From the NCBI GenBank assembly GCA_028288165.1, contig JAQBOG010000019.1, forward strand, positions 1-54,351: 54,351 nt of DNA, read 5' to 3'. Made by a program: the position numbers and the translations under genes. Positions within the stretch are counted from its first letter, which is position 1, and each line of letters begins with the position of its first letter. The stretch comes from Sphingobacteriales bacterium (GTDB taxonomy: Bacteria; Bacteroidota; Bacteroidia; Sphingobacteriales; Sphingobacteriaceae). Shown here piece after piece: positions 22,760-32,900 of this stretch. The notes below the pieces were generated by a model. The model made no database searches and had not been told where the DNA came from. It worked only from the letters and a program-made list of their open reading frames with translations.

Positions 22760-24139
22760 TTAGTACCCTGGATTTTGATTAAGCGTTGGATCAGCAAGAA
22801 TTTGCTCTGCCGGTATGGGCATCAAAAGCCTGAAATCTTCCGTTATGTTCAGTACGGTTTTTGCCCTTCCGGTTCTAACCAAATCAAACCAACGGTGCGG
22901 TTCATAGGCAAATTCTAGTCTTCGTTCATTTTCGATGGCTAATAACACATCTGCCTTCGTAATCGCTGTAGTTGGTGCTAATCCGGCACGATCCCGCACA
23001 GCATTTAAATCACTGATGGCTCCGACAAGTTTAGTCACATCCGCATCTGATTGTTGGGCTCTAGCTTCTGCCCGGATCAGGTACAATTCTGCCGTACGAA
23101 TAATATAAGAAGGATCTGAAGGCGTGGGCCTGTAATACAACGTACCATACCAACGATTTTGATTGTCTTTAGCTACCAAAGTGCTTCTCCCACCCCCGGT
23201 CACCGGATCGTTAACTAAAGCAACAAAGGCATCATTTGGCGCCCACTGCCTGGTACCGCCCAAAGTTTGTGGAAGCCATTGATTTTTATGTGCGTTTTGT
23301 TCGGTTGTCCCGTTATAAAATACTTCGAGAACAGATTCTTGAGTTCCTCTGGCATCATTCGCAAAAAATGAATTAAAGGGTTTAAGTAATTTATAGCTGG
23401 CAGCATCAGACACTATTTTATCCGCATATTCTTCTGCCTTTGTCCAGTTATTTTTATAGAGGAAATACCTCGCTTTAAGGGCAAAAACTGTTTTACGGTT
23501 TATACGGTATCGATCAGAACTCCCCACTGCAATAGTTGACGGCAGGGGAAGCAATAATTCTGCTTGTTCAAGATCATTTAAGATAAAGGTGTAAATCTCA
23601 TCAGCGGTACTACGTTTAATACCTATGTTATCCGTTGGCAAAATGGTTGGTTTGGTAATCAGCGGCACTCCTCCCCAAGTTCTTACCAAATCAAAATAGG
23701 CGAGCGCCCTTATGAAATGAGCTTCGCCAAGTAATTGATTTTTAGTGATATCGGTAAGTAAAGGATCATGGACAGCAGACACCTTTGCAATCACGTTATT
23801 TACCCGGTTTATCGTGCGGTAAATAGCCACCCAGGCTCCGCTCACGGTGGCATTTTCAGGATTAACTTTATGATTGATAAATTCCTGAATTTGCGATTGA
23901 GATCCTGTCCATAGAATATTATCTCCGGCCAGATAGCCTAATGATTGGAAGGTTGTGCCGTAATAGCCGGCATCCGCCAAAGCGTTATAAGCACCTCTCA
24001 CAGCCGATTCGGCAGACCCTTTGTCATAAATGGTTTGTTGATCAGAAACTGATTGGCGAGGCTCTACGTCTAAAATTTTTTTGCAGGATGTGACTGAAAT
24101 AAGAAGTATAGCGGCAAGTATATATTTTGTAGTATTCAT
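22760..24139 (-). CDS. SusD/RagB-family lipoprotein
   Basis: A 459-residue outer-membrane nutrient-binding lipoprotein, partner of the SusC encoded 33 bases upstream. Signal MNTTKYILAAILLISVTSC (Cys19) is followed by KKILDVEPRQSVSDQQTIYD. TPR-like helices include GAYNALADAGYYGT, EAHFIRALAYFDLVRTWGGV (the hallmark RA-xYFDLVR-(W/Y)GGVP region) and, near the C-terminus, LYLIRAEARAQ and IENERRLEFAYEPHRWFDLV. Length is at the short end for the family. The operon context (DoxX, SoxD, SoxC) points to a sulfur-containing ligand and not an ordinary glycan. Confidence 0.92.
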   Translation of the reverse strand: MNTTKYILAAILLISVTSCKKILDVEPRQSVSDQQTIYDKGSAESAVRGAYNALADAGYYGTTFQSLGYLAGDNILWTGSQSQIQEFINHKVNPENATVSGAWVAIYRTINRVNNVIAKVSAVHDPLLTDITKNQLLGEAHFIRALAYFDLVRTWGGVPLITKPTILPTDNIGIKRSTADEIYTFILNDLEQAELLLPLPSTIAVGSSDRYRINRKTVFALKARYFLYKNNWTKAEEYADKIVSDAASYKLLKPFNSFFANDARGTQESVLEVFYNGTTEQNAHKNQWLPQTLGGTRQWAPNDAFVALVNDPVTGGGRSTLVAKDNQNRWYGTLYYRPTPSDPSYIIRTAELYLIRAEARAQQSDADVTKLVGAISDLNAVRDRAGLAPTTAITKADVLLAIENERRLEFAYEPHRWFDLVRTGRAKTVLNITEDFRLLMPIPAEQILADPTLNQNPGY

Positions 24140-24172
24140 CGATTATGTATTTAATATCTTTCCGATTATGAA

Positions 24173-27100
24173 TTATAATGACAGGTCAACCCCAAACTGA
24201 ATGCTTCTTGGCTGAGGCGGAGTTCCCAGATCAATACCCTGTTCGTTTTGAGCACTACTTGCGGCCGATTCAGGGTCTAATCCTGTATATTTTGTAAATG
24301 TCAGCAGGTTGCTTCCTGTTACAAACAGTCTTAATCCTTGAACTTTTACTCTTTGGGTGAGCAGTTTTGGAACAGTATAACCCAGTGTCAGTGAGCGGAT
24401 TTTCAAGAATGATCCGTCTTCCAGCCAGCGGCTTCCGCCATCACGGTAGTTATTTACATTTACACCATCTGCTTTCGGAACATCTGTAATGTCTCCTGGC
24501 TTCTGCCATCTATTTAGGTCACTCGCAAAAATTACTCGTGCCGCATCACGTGCTCCACCGCCTTCACCAAAAAATCGGTTGTGGTTATAAATTTTGTTTC
24601 CGTATTGAAAAGCTGCGAAGAGATTTAGATCCAAGCCCTTGTAAGTAAAACTATTGGTGATTCCTCCAAATAGTTTCGGCCAGATACTGCCATCAATTTG
24701 ACGATCTTCCACGGTGATTTTTCCGTCTTTATTCACATCTTCATACACGGCATTTCCGGTTTGAGGATCAACATATAATTGTTTGTAAAGCCAGAAAGAA
24801 TATAGTGGATACCCTTCCTTTTGTAGAATTAAATCACGGCTTCCATACTTAAGCGGATTTTGCAGCTTTTCAATTTTATTGATATTGCGTGAAATGTTCA
24901 GATTTGTCTTCCATGAGAAATTCTTCTTCTGGATATTCTGTGTGTTTAGACTAATTTCAAACCCTTTATTACTGATTTCCGCTGTATTGCTCCAGTAATT
25001 ACTGAAACCTGTAGTTGCAGGTAGCGTTAACTGTAGCAGCCCATCTGTAGTGTATTTTCGGTAAATATTAAATTCAAATGCTACACGATCATCAAATAAA
25101 CCTAAATCGAGTCCAATATTAATCTGGGTTGTCTTTTCCCACTTTAAGTCGGGGTTTGATAATTGTTGTGGAGATATGCCGGAACTTCCCTGGTAAGGTG
25201 AACTGCCGCTCCATAAGCCAAGGGAAGCAAAATAACCGATACCGCTTTGGTTACCTACCGCACCATAACTTGATCTTAATTTTAGCTCGCTGATTGCATT
25301 CACATTTTTAAGGAATCCTTCCTCTTTAATCCTCCAGGCAACACCTACCGAAGGGAAATATCCCCATCGTTTGTCTGCTCCGAAACGGCTTGAACCATCT
25401 GCACGTAAGCTGAAATCCAATAAATATTTACTATTGAAATTATAATCAACTTTCCCGAAAAAAGAAGCCAAAGTGCTTTTATTCCATGTTTGGGAGCTTG
25501 TTGTACTTGCTGCGGAGGAAATTATAGTAAATGAATTATTAGCGAATCCTCTTCCTTCGGCTGATGTTCTGGTAAGTAAATCCGACTGAAGCGTGTTTCC
25601 GATAAGGAAGTTTAGAGTATGCTTGCTGTTTATTATTTTTTTATATGAAAGGGTTTGCTCATTCAATAGTGTTGTAAACTGACCGATGACAGAGGTTGCT
25701 AATCCGCCTTGAGCTCCCAATAATAGAAACGTGTTCCAATATTCCGACTCATCGTAGTTGTTGTAATCCACACCAAAACTCGAGTGTAGTTTAAGGCCTG
25801 GCAGAAGTTCGGCATCGGCATATAAATTCCCTATGTAACGTAAGCTCACAGAATTTACATCGTAGTTATTTATCAGCAACGTGACATTGTCAAAACCGGC
25901 ACGCCCAACCAGTACACCTTGATCGTTAACTGGTGAAAGATACGTGGGGGTATGTAACGCAGCCTGCAATAATCCTCCCTGCGGACCATCCCCTGCACGA
26001 GCCTGATTCCGGAGGGTTCGGCTGAATGTGTTACTGATGCCTAACTGGACTTTGTTGTTTATTTTTTGATCCAGATTAACTTTGAAACTCCCTCTTGAAA
26101 AATCAATAGGCTTTAAAATAGATTCTTGTTTGTTATAACCACCCCCGATGTAATAACGGGTATTTAAAGAACCTCCAGTTAACGATAAATCATAACTCTG
26201 CAAACCGGCGATTCCGAATATTTCACTTAAACGATCATACGTTTGTTGCTCTTCAGGTAAACCTCTTCCTCCCTGTGATACCGGGCGAAAAGGCTTCGTG
26301 GCAGGATTGCCTCCTGTATTAACATACCACTCATTTACGAGTTCTGCATGTTGCGGCCCTGTGGTAAGATCCCATAACTTTTCGGCCTTCGCAATTCCTT
26401 GCGTCGTGTTGAAACTTATTTTGGGCTTTTGGTTGAAACTCCCTCGCTTGGTGGTAATAATCAGAACCCCGTTGGCACCTCTCGATCCGTATAAAGCCGT
26501 AGCAGATGCATCTTTTAATACTTCAATGCTTGCAATATCAGTCGGATTAATATCCGCAATGGGTGATGATGATTTGCCACCGGTACTAATTGTTTGAAGG
26601 CTGTTATTATTGATAAAAACACCATCAATCACATATAAGGGATCGGTATCGGCATTGATCGATGTAGCGCCCCTAACACGAATATTGGCAGTTTCACCTG
26701 GAACACCTGTGCTGCTTGAAATTTGCACACCGGTTATTTTACCCTGTAATTGAGCATCAAAGCTTCCTGCCGGGATATTTTTAGCATCTGCCGGATTCAC
26801 TTTTGTCACAGAACCTATCAGGTCTTTTCTTTCCTGGGTTCCGTAACCTACAACTACTACATCATTCAGCTGATTGGTTATTTCTTTAAGCTGAATAGTA
26901 ATAGGGCTGCCTGTTGCAATTACTTCAGCCTTTTCATAACCGATGTAACTAACAATAAGTGTGTATGGAAATTTTTGACCGGTTACAAAAGAAAACTTTC
27001 CCTGACCATCGGTCGGGACATCATGTGTGGTTCCCTTTATATGCACGGATGCTCCTGGTAACGTTTCTTTCGTGCGATTATCAATTACCAAACCGCTTAA

Positions 27101-27244
27101 AGTCGAGTTAACTATAGGTTTGGTTTCTTGTGCTGGTGTGTCTTGCGCAAGCGAAACTAAAGGAGATAAAAATAAAAATGAGACGAGTATTTTAGGTAGG
27201 GAACGGGCATATATTGAATGCCCGATTCTTCTATTTTTTTGCAT
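24173..27244 (-). CDS. SusC/RagA-family TonB-dependent transporter
   Basis: A 1023-residue outer-membrane transporter. A signal peptide (LPKILVSFLFLSPLVSLAQD, about 15-34) is followed by a carboxypeptidase-regulatory-like domain (LSGLVIDNRTKETLPGASVH, about 49-120), a TonB-box-like region (NDVVVVGYGTQ), the plug with IRVRGATSINADTDPLYVID and ASATALYGSRGANGVLIITT, and a 22-strand barrel ending SIQFGVDLSL. There is no STN domain. It is the first gene of the susC-susD-doxX-doxX-soxD-soxC run. About 810 gene-free bases upstream include a hairpin at 27324-27348. Confidence 0.93.
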   Translation of the reverse strand: MQKNRRIGHSIYARSLPKILVSFLFLSPLVSLAQDTPAQETKPIVNSTLSGLVIDNRTKETLPGASVHIKGTTHDVPTDGQGKFSFVTGQKFPYTLIVSYIGYEKAEVIATGSPITIQLKEITNQLNDVVVVGYGTQERKDLIGSVTKVNPADAKNIPAGSFDAQLQGKITGVQISSSTGVPGETANIRVRGATSINADTDPLYVIDGVFINNNSLQTISTGGKSSSPIADINPTDIASIEVLKDASATALYGSRGANGVLIITTKRGSFNQKPKISFNTTQGIAKAEKLWDLTTGPQHAELVNEWYVNTGGNPATKPFRPVSQGGRGLPEEQQTYDRLSEIFGIAGLQSYDLSLTGGSLNTRYYIGGGYNKQESILKPIDFSRGSFKVNLDQKINNKVQLGISNTFSRTLRNQARAGDGPQGGLLQAALHTPTYLSPVNDQGVLVGRAGFDNVTLLINNYDVNSVSLRYIGNLYADAELLPGLKLHSSFGVDYNNYDESEYWNTFLLLGAQGGLATSVIGQFTTLLNEQTLSYKKIINSKHTLNFLIGNTLQSDLLTRTSAEGRGFANNSFTIISSAASTTSSQTWNKSTLASFFGKVDYNFNSKYLLDFSLRADGSSRFGADKRWGYFPSVGVAWRIKEEGFLKNVNAISELKLRSSYGAVGNQSGIGYFASLGLWSGSSPYQGSSGISPQQLSNPDLKWEKTTQINIGLDLGLFDDRVAFEFNIYRKYTTDGLLQLTLPATTGFSNYWSNTAEISNKGFEISLNTQNIQKKNFSWKTNLNISRNINKIEKLQNPLKYGSRDLILQKEGYPLYSFWLYKQLYVDPQTGNAVYEDVNKDGKITVEDRQIDGSIWPKLFGGITNSFTYKGLDLNLFAAFQYGNKIYNHNRFFGEGGGARDAARVIFASDLNRWQKPGDITDVPKADGVNVNNYRDGGSRWLEDGSFLKIRSLTLGYTVPKLLTQRVKVQGLRLFVTGSNLLTFTKYTGLDPESAASSAQNEQGIDLGTPPQPRSIQFGVDLSL

Positions 27245-28055
27245 AATTTTACAACGGTTTATTTTATGAATTGAAAACAGGTGCCAACGCCAATTGAATT
27301 CCTGGTTTCATGAATTTGAACCCAGGGAAGTGCTTTTAGTACTTCCCTTCGTTTTTTGTAAGTGCGTAATTATTTTCCTTAATTTCCTCCTTTTTCTAGT
27401 TTGCCTGTATTAAAAAATTTAGGATTATCACAAGAGGTCAGACGTATTAATAAATTGAACTGTCCCTTGCTATGCAAGAAATAATTAGATGTGAACTTTT
27501 CCCCTTTTTTTAAATCAGTCCCTACAACAACAGCTATTTTTGGCTTTGGATAGGGATAGGTAGATTGAAGGTGTTAAAAGATGCAGAAGTAATGTTTTAT
27601 TCATAGCAAAATCACTATTTTCTCAGAGTATATGATTGCAAATATAATAAATAACTATAAATTCTATAGAAATAGTAGATATTTATTTTTGGATAAACCA
27701 ATAATGTTCCTTGCTTCGCATCTTTTACATATTATCTTGCTTAGAACCGGTGAAAGTCATTAGGGTGTGGTAGGATTGTATCAGCCAAAATTACCCGGAG
27801 ATCAATCTCCCTGGCTTCCTGTATGTTTCATGGGTATAAATGATCAGGCAATTGCTTCTTACCTTGTTTCCATGTATGCTTCATTGGCAGTGTAATTGAT
27901 GATGCCATTGCCGTTTAGAAGATGAAAATAAGATGGTCTCAGGAACATTTGAATTTCAACAGAGGCGAGAATACAACTCTGCTAATACCGTAACGGTTAC
28001 AAATGGCAGATTTAGATGAAAAATCTTAATAGTATATTTTAGAATTGACAATTGT
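27245..28055. other. Gene-poor region upstream of susC
   Basis: 811 bases between susC and the 3' end of lacI. It holds a hairpin with an 8-bp stem (AGGGAAGT 27324-27331 / ACTTCCCT 27341-27348) in what may be the susC mRNA leader or a plus-strand terminator (TTCGTTTTTT follows). The minus strand reads TATATTTG at 27639-27646, a match to TAnnTTTG, but nearly 400 bases from the start codon and without a clear -33 box. A gene remnant lies at 27930-28019. Confidence 0.4.
27930..28019 (+). pseudogene. Possible C-terminal remnant of a secreted protein
   Basis: The plus strand reads ENKMVSGTFEFQQRREYNSA and NTVTVTNGRFR, then a stop. SGTFEF...TVTVTNGRF resembles the last two strands of small Bacteroidota lipoproteins (DUF6252-like). 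Only about 35 codons are open and no start is present. Confidence 0.35.
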
Positions 28056-29072
28056 TCAATTTCGTACAGTTGATTCCCTGACAATTAATGTTCCAGGTAA
28101 GATAACTTCATTCGGCTGGAAGTATTTCTTTTTGATATGTTTTAAAAGCAATTCGCAACAGATTTTTCCAATATTAAAGGCTGGTTCCTGAATAGTTGTT
28201 AAAGATGGGGAAATGATCGTGCCTATAGGATCATCTGTAAAGCCAATGACTCCAATTTCTTTTCCTATATGGATATTTTTCTTTTTCAAAGCTAACATAG
28301 CTCCGATCGCCTTCTGGTCTGTCACTGCAAAGATAGCATCCGGCCTTTCTTCACATTGCAATAATTTATATGTATCCGATTCGCCGCAGTCTTGTGAAAA
28401 ACCAGAATGAATGATCCACTCTTCCCTGTAAGGCATATTATTATTTTTTAATGCATCCAGATATCCATTCACTCTTTTCTCTGTTAAGTGTAACCCCTTT
28501 GGACCTGCCAGATGCGAAATTTTGGTATAACCGTTTTTGATTAAATGCTCAACGGCTTCGAATGCCCCGTTATAATCATCCTGCATCACTTTAGAGGTAT
28601 CAATATTGTTGTCAACCCTATCAAAAAAAACAATGGGCAGTCCCTCATCAATCAAATTCTTAAAATGACTACCGGAATCGGAATTAGAAGAAACAGATAT
28701 CAATAACCCGTCTAAACTGGATACGGACAAATTTTGAATAATAGACAATTCCCGTTCAGAAGAGTCATTTGTAATGTATAGAATAATATTATAATTGCTG
28801 TTATAGGCTATCTCCTGAATTCCGGTTATTACCGTAGAAAAATAATAATTGGTGATAAAAGGAAGGATGATTCCTATGTTATGAGTACTTCCATGACATA
28901 AACCAGTAGCATTAAAATTCGGTTTATAATTCAATTCTGAGGCTAATGCTAGAACTCTTTCTTTAGTCTCTTTATTGACATCATAAGTATCCCTCAATGC
29001 TCTGGATACCGTTGATAGAGAAACATTCAGAATCCTTGCCAAGTCTTTAATCGTAACTACATGACGCCCCAT
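28056..29072 (-). CDS. LacI-family transcriptional regulator
   Basis: A 338-residue repressor. The N-terminal helix-turn-helix reads TIKDLARILNVSLSTVSRAL (7-26) followed by YDVNKETKERVLALASELNY and the hinge. The periplasmic-binding-type sensor domain shows NIGIILPFITNYYFSTVI, GLPIVFFDRVD, DDYNGAFEAVEHLI, PDAIFAVTDQKAIGAMLAL and GVIGFTDDPIGTIISPSLTT. It is transcribed away from the amino-sugar locus that begins at 29998, so it is the obvious candidate regulator, with an amino sugar or its phosphate as probable effector. I could not identify a convincing operator; direct repeats lie at 29182-29294. Confidence 0.92.
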   Translation of the reverse strand: MGRHVVTIKDLARILNVSLSTVSRALRDTYDVNKETKERVLALASELNYKPNFNATGLCHGSTHNIGIILPFITNYYFSTVITGIQEIAYNSNYNIILYITNDSSERELSIIQNLSVSSLDGLLISVSSNSDSGSHFKNLIDEGLPIVFFDRVDNNIDTSKVMQDDYNGAFEAVEHLIKNGYTKISHLAGPKGLHLTEKRVNGYLDALKNNNMPYREEWIIHSGFSQDCGESDTYKLLQCEERPDAIFAVTDQKAIGAMLALKKKNIHIGKEIGVIGFTDDPIGTIISPSLTTIQEPAFNIGKICCELLLKHIKKKYFQPNEVILPGTLIVRESTVRN

Positions 29073-29997
29073 ATTTTAATATTCTTAATTAATGATCTGT
29101 AATGTAATAAATTCTACATCATAATGAGGATTTTATTGAAAAATTAGCTATCATTTTTCGTAGAGATTCAAGCCATTTTGCTGTAATACGATCATAAATA
29201 CCATAATTATGGTCTTAAAAGATGTTATTTCGACAAACCGAGCTTTGATCTCTCAAATATCCAGACCATTCTATTGTAATACAATCATAAATACACTAAT
29301 TCAGGCTTCAAAATATGGTTTTTTTAACAAATTGACATATTCCTTTACGTTTTGGCAACGCTACCGACGATTTGTTTTACAGATTACTAAAATCCACATC
29401 TAAAATTATGTAAAATTGTTTGTGCTTAAAAATGTATGCCCTTAAAGGATAGCGATTTAAGCTGTTGCAGTAACTGAATTTTTAAAACAAAACAGTAGTT
29501 CCTTTTTCAAAAATTTTGCAATACGAATAGTCTTTAATCCGGAGTACACCAATAAGAAATTCTGGTAACTCCGATAATCAAAATTTCCGACGATGCAACT
29601 CTATCGCTAATGCGGGATATATCTGAACCATATTGAAGGAGAAGAAATGATTGAAAAAACCAGGAAGAAAGAATTTGAACTATATAATAACCGTTGTCAG
29701 CGGCAAAATTAAAGTAAGAGCCCAGAGACTTCATTCTATAGAAAATGAGAGTCTATTTAAACAATGCAAAAGATACCCTTTACAATAAGATTAAGACATC
29801 TACATTTTTCATTTGAAGTAATTTTTGATTTAATAATATCCCTAAGTTATGTACAAAAGAGCTCCTCCATAAAACCTGTCAATTTCTTTTGAAAGAAAGC
29901 AGAAGGGAGTATTGCATCCGACGGCAATTAATGTGTTTTAGATTCCTGCTTCTTACAAGGTAAGCATTTTGATAACTTATTAAAACAAAGTAATATT
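29073..29997. other. Divergent promoter region lacI / amino-sugar locus
   Basis: 925 bases with no convincing gene; small open frames here lack family features. It must hold the promoters of lacI and the susC operon. I see a 20-base imperfect direct repeat (29182-29294) but no exact TAnnTTTG box close to either start. The nearest candidate for susC is GCATTTTG about 30 bases before the ATG, which lacks the TA. Confidence 0.4.
29182..29294. repeat. Direct repeat in the lacI-susC gap
   Basis: TGTAATACGATCATAAATAC (29182-29201) and TGTAATACAATCATAAATAC (29275-29294) differ by one base and start 93 bases apart. Upstream flanks also match (CCATTTTGC / CCATTCTAT). They may be regulator sites or a small tandem duplication. 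Confidence 0.6.
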
Positions 29998-32900
29998 ATG
30001 ACATTTTTTCCTCATCCTTCTTATATGCTGTCTGATTTACTAAAAGACAAGCATAAAGCATTGAATGATAATCCAATCTTGTGGAAACTTATAAGAATTG
30101 GAACCATTGCCCTGATCTTCTTGAATATAAGCTTCCGGGTATTTTCTGCCGTTCCACTAAAAAATCAGCCGATTGACCAAATTAAAGTAGCTGTAGAAGT
30201 GAATAACGAATCAATATTAACAGCTTTTGAAAAAATAGAAGCCCCAAGCCGGTTTCATTTCATTTATCGCCATCCTGAAGATCTCAAAGAAATTGACAAT
30301 AAAATTCCCGGCCCTGCAAAACCTATGGCAGCTTTTCTAAAACCTTTATTACTTAATTCTACAGTCTGGTACAAACAAATCGATGATCCGATTTTAATTG
30401 TAAAAAATCAGCAAGCCGCTCATAATAACAGAGGTGTAATCAATTCTTCTGGTTTTTTACAACAACAAATGGTTGTTAAGGGGCAGATTAAAGATGCGGG
30501 AGGTGAAAGTCTACCTGCAGTAAGCATTAAGGTTAAAGGAACAACTACAGGTACAATTTCAGATAATGATGGAAGGTATTCAATCAATGTTCCCGACAAT
30601 GCCACTCTCGTATTTACTTACATTGGTTTTATCACCAAGGAAGTTATCGTTAATAACCAAAGTTTGATCAATGTTATTTTAGAATCAGAAACTTCCAAAT
30701 TAAATGAAGTGGTGGTTACCGCTTTAGGTATAAAACGTGCAGTCAAATCATTGACTTATAGCACACAGGGTGTTAAAACGGAAAACTTATCAGAAGCCAG
30801 GGAACTGAATGTGGTGAATTCGTTACAGGGAAAGGTTTCGGGCTTAGCTATCAATCAATCAGCAAACGGAGTAGGATCAGAATCTCGGGTTGTTCTTCGT
30901 GGAAATCGTTCAATTTCAGGTGATAGTCAGCCTCTATACGTAGTTGACGGAGTTCCTATAAATGGGGGCATAACAGATATCAGCCCAGATAATATTGCTT
31001 CAATCAATGTTTTAAAAGGTGCAAATGCTGCTGCTTTGTATGGAAGTAAAGCGCAAAATGGTGTTATTATAATTGAAACCAAAAAAGGTAAGGCAGGTGT
31101 AGTAAATGTGAGCTGGAATAATAATGCTATACTCTCAACTCCTATTGTATTTGATGTGTTTCAAAATGAATATGGCCAAGGAAGCGGAGGAAACTACATT
31201 AAATCTTCAGAAACTTCTTGGGGTCCCAAAATGTCCGGGCAAATGGTAAACACCTGGTCTGCAAATCCGGCGGATGCTGGTAAGCAGTATGCCTTTACTC
31301 CGCAACCTTCCAATGTTAGAGATTTTTTCAACAATGGATATAATATTTCAACAAGTTTATCGGCAAGTGCAGGAGGTGAAAAAATACAGGGAGCATTTTC
31401 TTACACTGGAACCAATGCTACTGGAGTTGTTCCAGGGAATCAGCTAAAAAGACATAATCTGGCATTGAATCTGACCCTTCAACCAACAGCTAAACTTTCT
31501 GTTCAAAGTAAGATATCTTATATGGGACAATCCATTCAAGATCCTATAAAGGATGGGCTATATGATGAACTTTACTCATTAACTGCTCTGGCCTATCGAT
31601 TACCTCGCAGTATTAGTCTTGAATCTATGAATAATTACGAATACATAGATGCAAGTGGACTAACCCGTCAAAATTACTGGAACCCTGGATCACCGACCCA
31701 TGGTGGCAACTTGTATTACTTAAGTAATCGCAATAACATTATAAATTACCAAAACAGGGTGCTTGCAATGACTTCATTGACCTACAATGTTTCAAAAGGA
31801 ATGTCTTTGATGGTAAGGGGTGGGTATAATGCCACACATGGAGATAACGAAACCAAATTAGCAGCTGATAATTATGGTTTTGCCGACTATGGAAGGTATA
31901 TAGTAAGCGATAACAATGTGTCTGGGATTTCAGGTGAATTTTTGGGTTCATATAATAAAGAGTTGGGGAAAAACCTGAAGATGAATGCTAATCTAGGAGC
32001 TTACATCAAAAGGGATAAGGATAACTCCAGTATAGCAAGTACTGGTCTTGCTATGACTGTTCCAAACTTTTTTACACTTTCTAACACCTCCCAGGTAGTA
32101 TCTTCTTATAGTCCTGGGGCTCCATTGGAAGTTCAGTCTGTGTATGCCTTTGGACAAATCGCATGGAAGGACGCAATTTTTTTGGATATCACTGGTCGGA
32201 ATGACTGGAGTTCATCTCTTCCTGCTGCAAATCGTTCGTATTTCTATCCTTCCGTTGGGGTTTCAGCAGTATTGTCAGAACTAATTCCAAACATCTCCAG
32301 TGTGTTTTCATACGCTCAGCTCAGAGCTTCATGGGCACGGGTTGGTAGTGGAGCAACACCCCAAATGTTACAGCGTTTAGCCACCTTTAGTGCAGGTGGA
32401 CGTAATGGTTTTTTGCAATTAGATAATATTTTGCCCAATAAAAATCTGAAACCTGAAATGACCAGCTCAAAAGAACTGGGCTTAGATATTCGCTTTCTTA
32501 AAGGAAGATTGGGACTTGATATATCCGGCTATCTAACAAATACCTACGACCAGCTTTTCACAATTGCTCTTCCTGTTGGTTCAGGAGCGAGTTCGTTTTT
32601 TACCAATGGCGGAAATATTCAAAATAAGGGTATCGAAGCCCTATTAACTACAAAACCAATTGCAGGAAAAGATTTCAAATGGAATGTAGATGTTAATTTT
32701 AGTTTAAACCGTAATATGGTTTTATCTATCTCCGACGAACGTCCCAGGTTAATTATTTCCACTGGTTTTTTCAGTGAGACTGTAATTGAACAGGGTAAGC
32801 CGTTTGGTCAGATATATTCAAAAGGATTTTTAAGAAATGATAAGGGAGAGGTAATGGTAGGCACTAATGGTATACCACAACTGACCCCAGGCAAAACTGT

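Noticed and set aside
29209..29734. Two frames of about 65 codons in the lacI-susC gap
   Set aside because: No similarity to known families, poor starts, and the first runs through the direct repeat.
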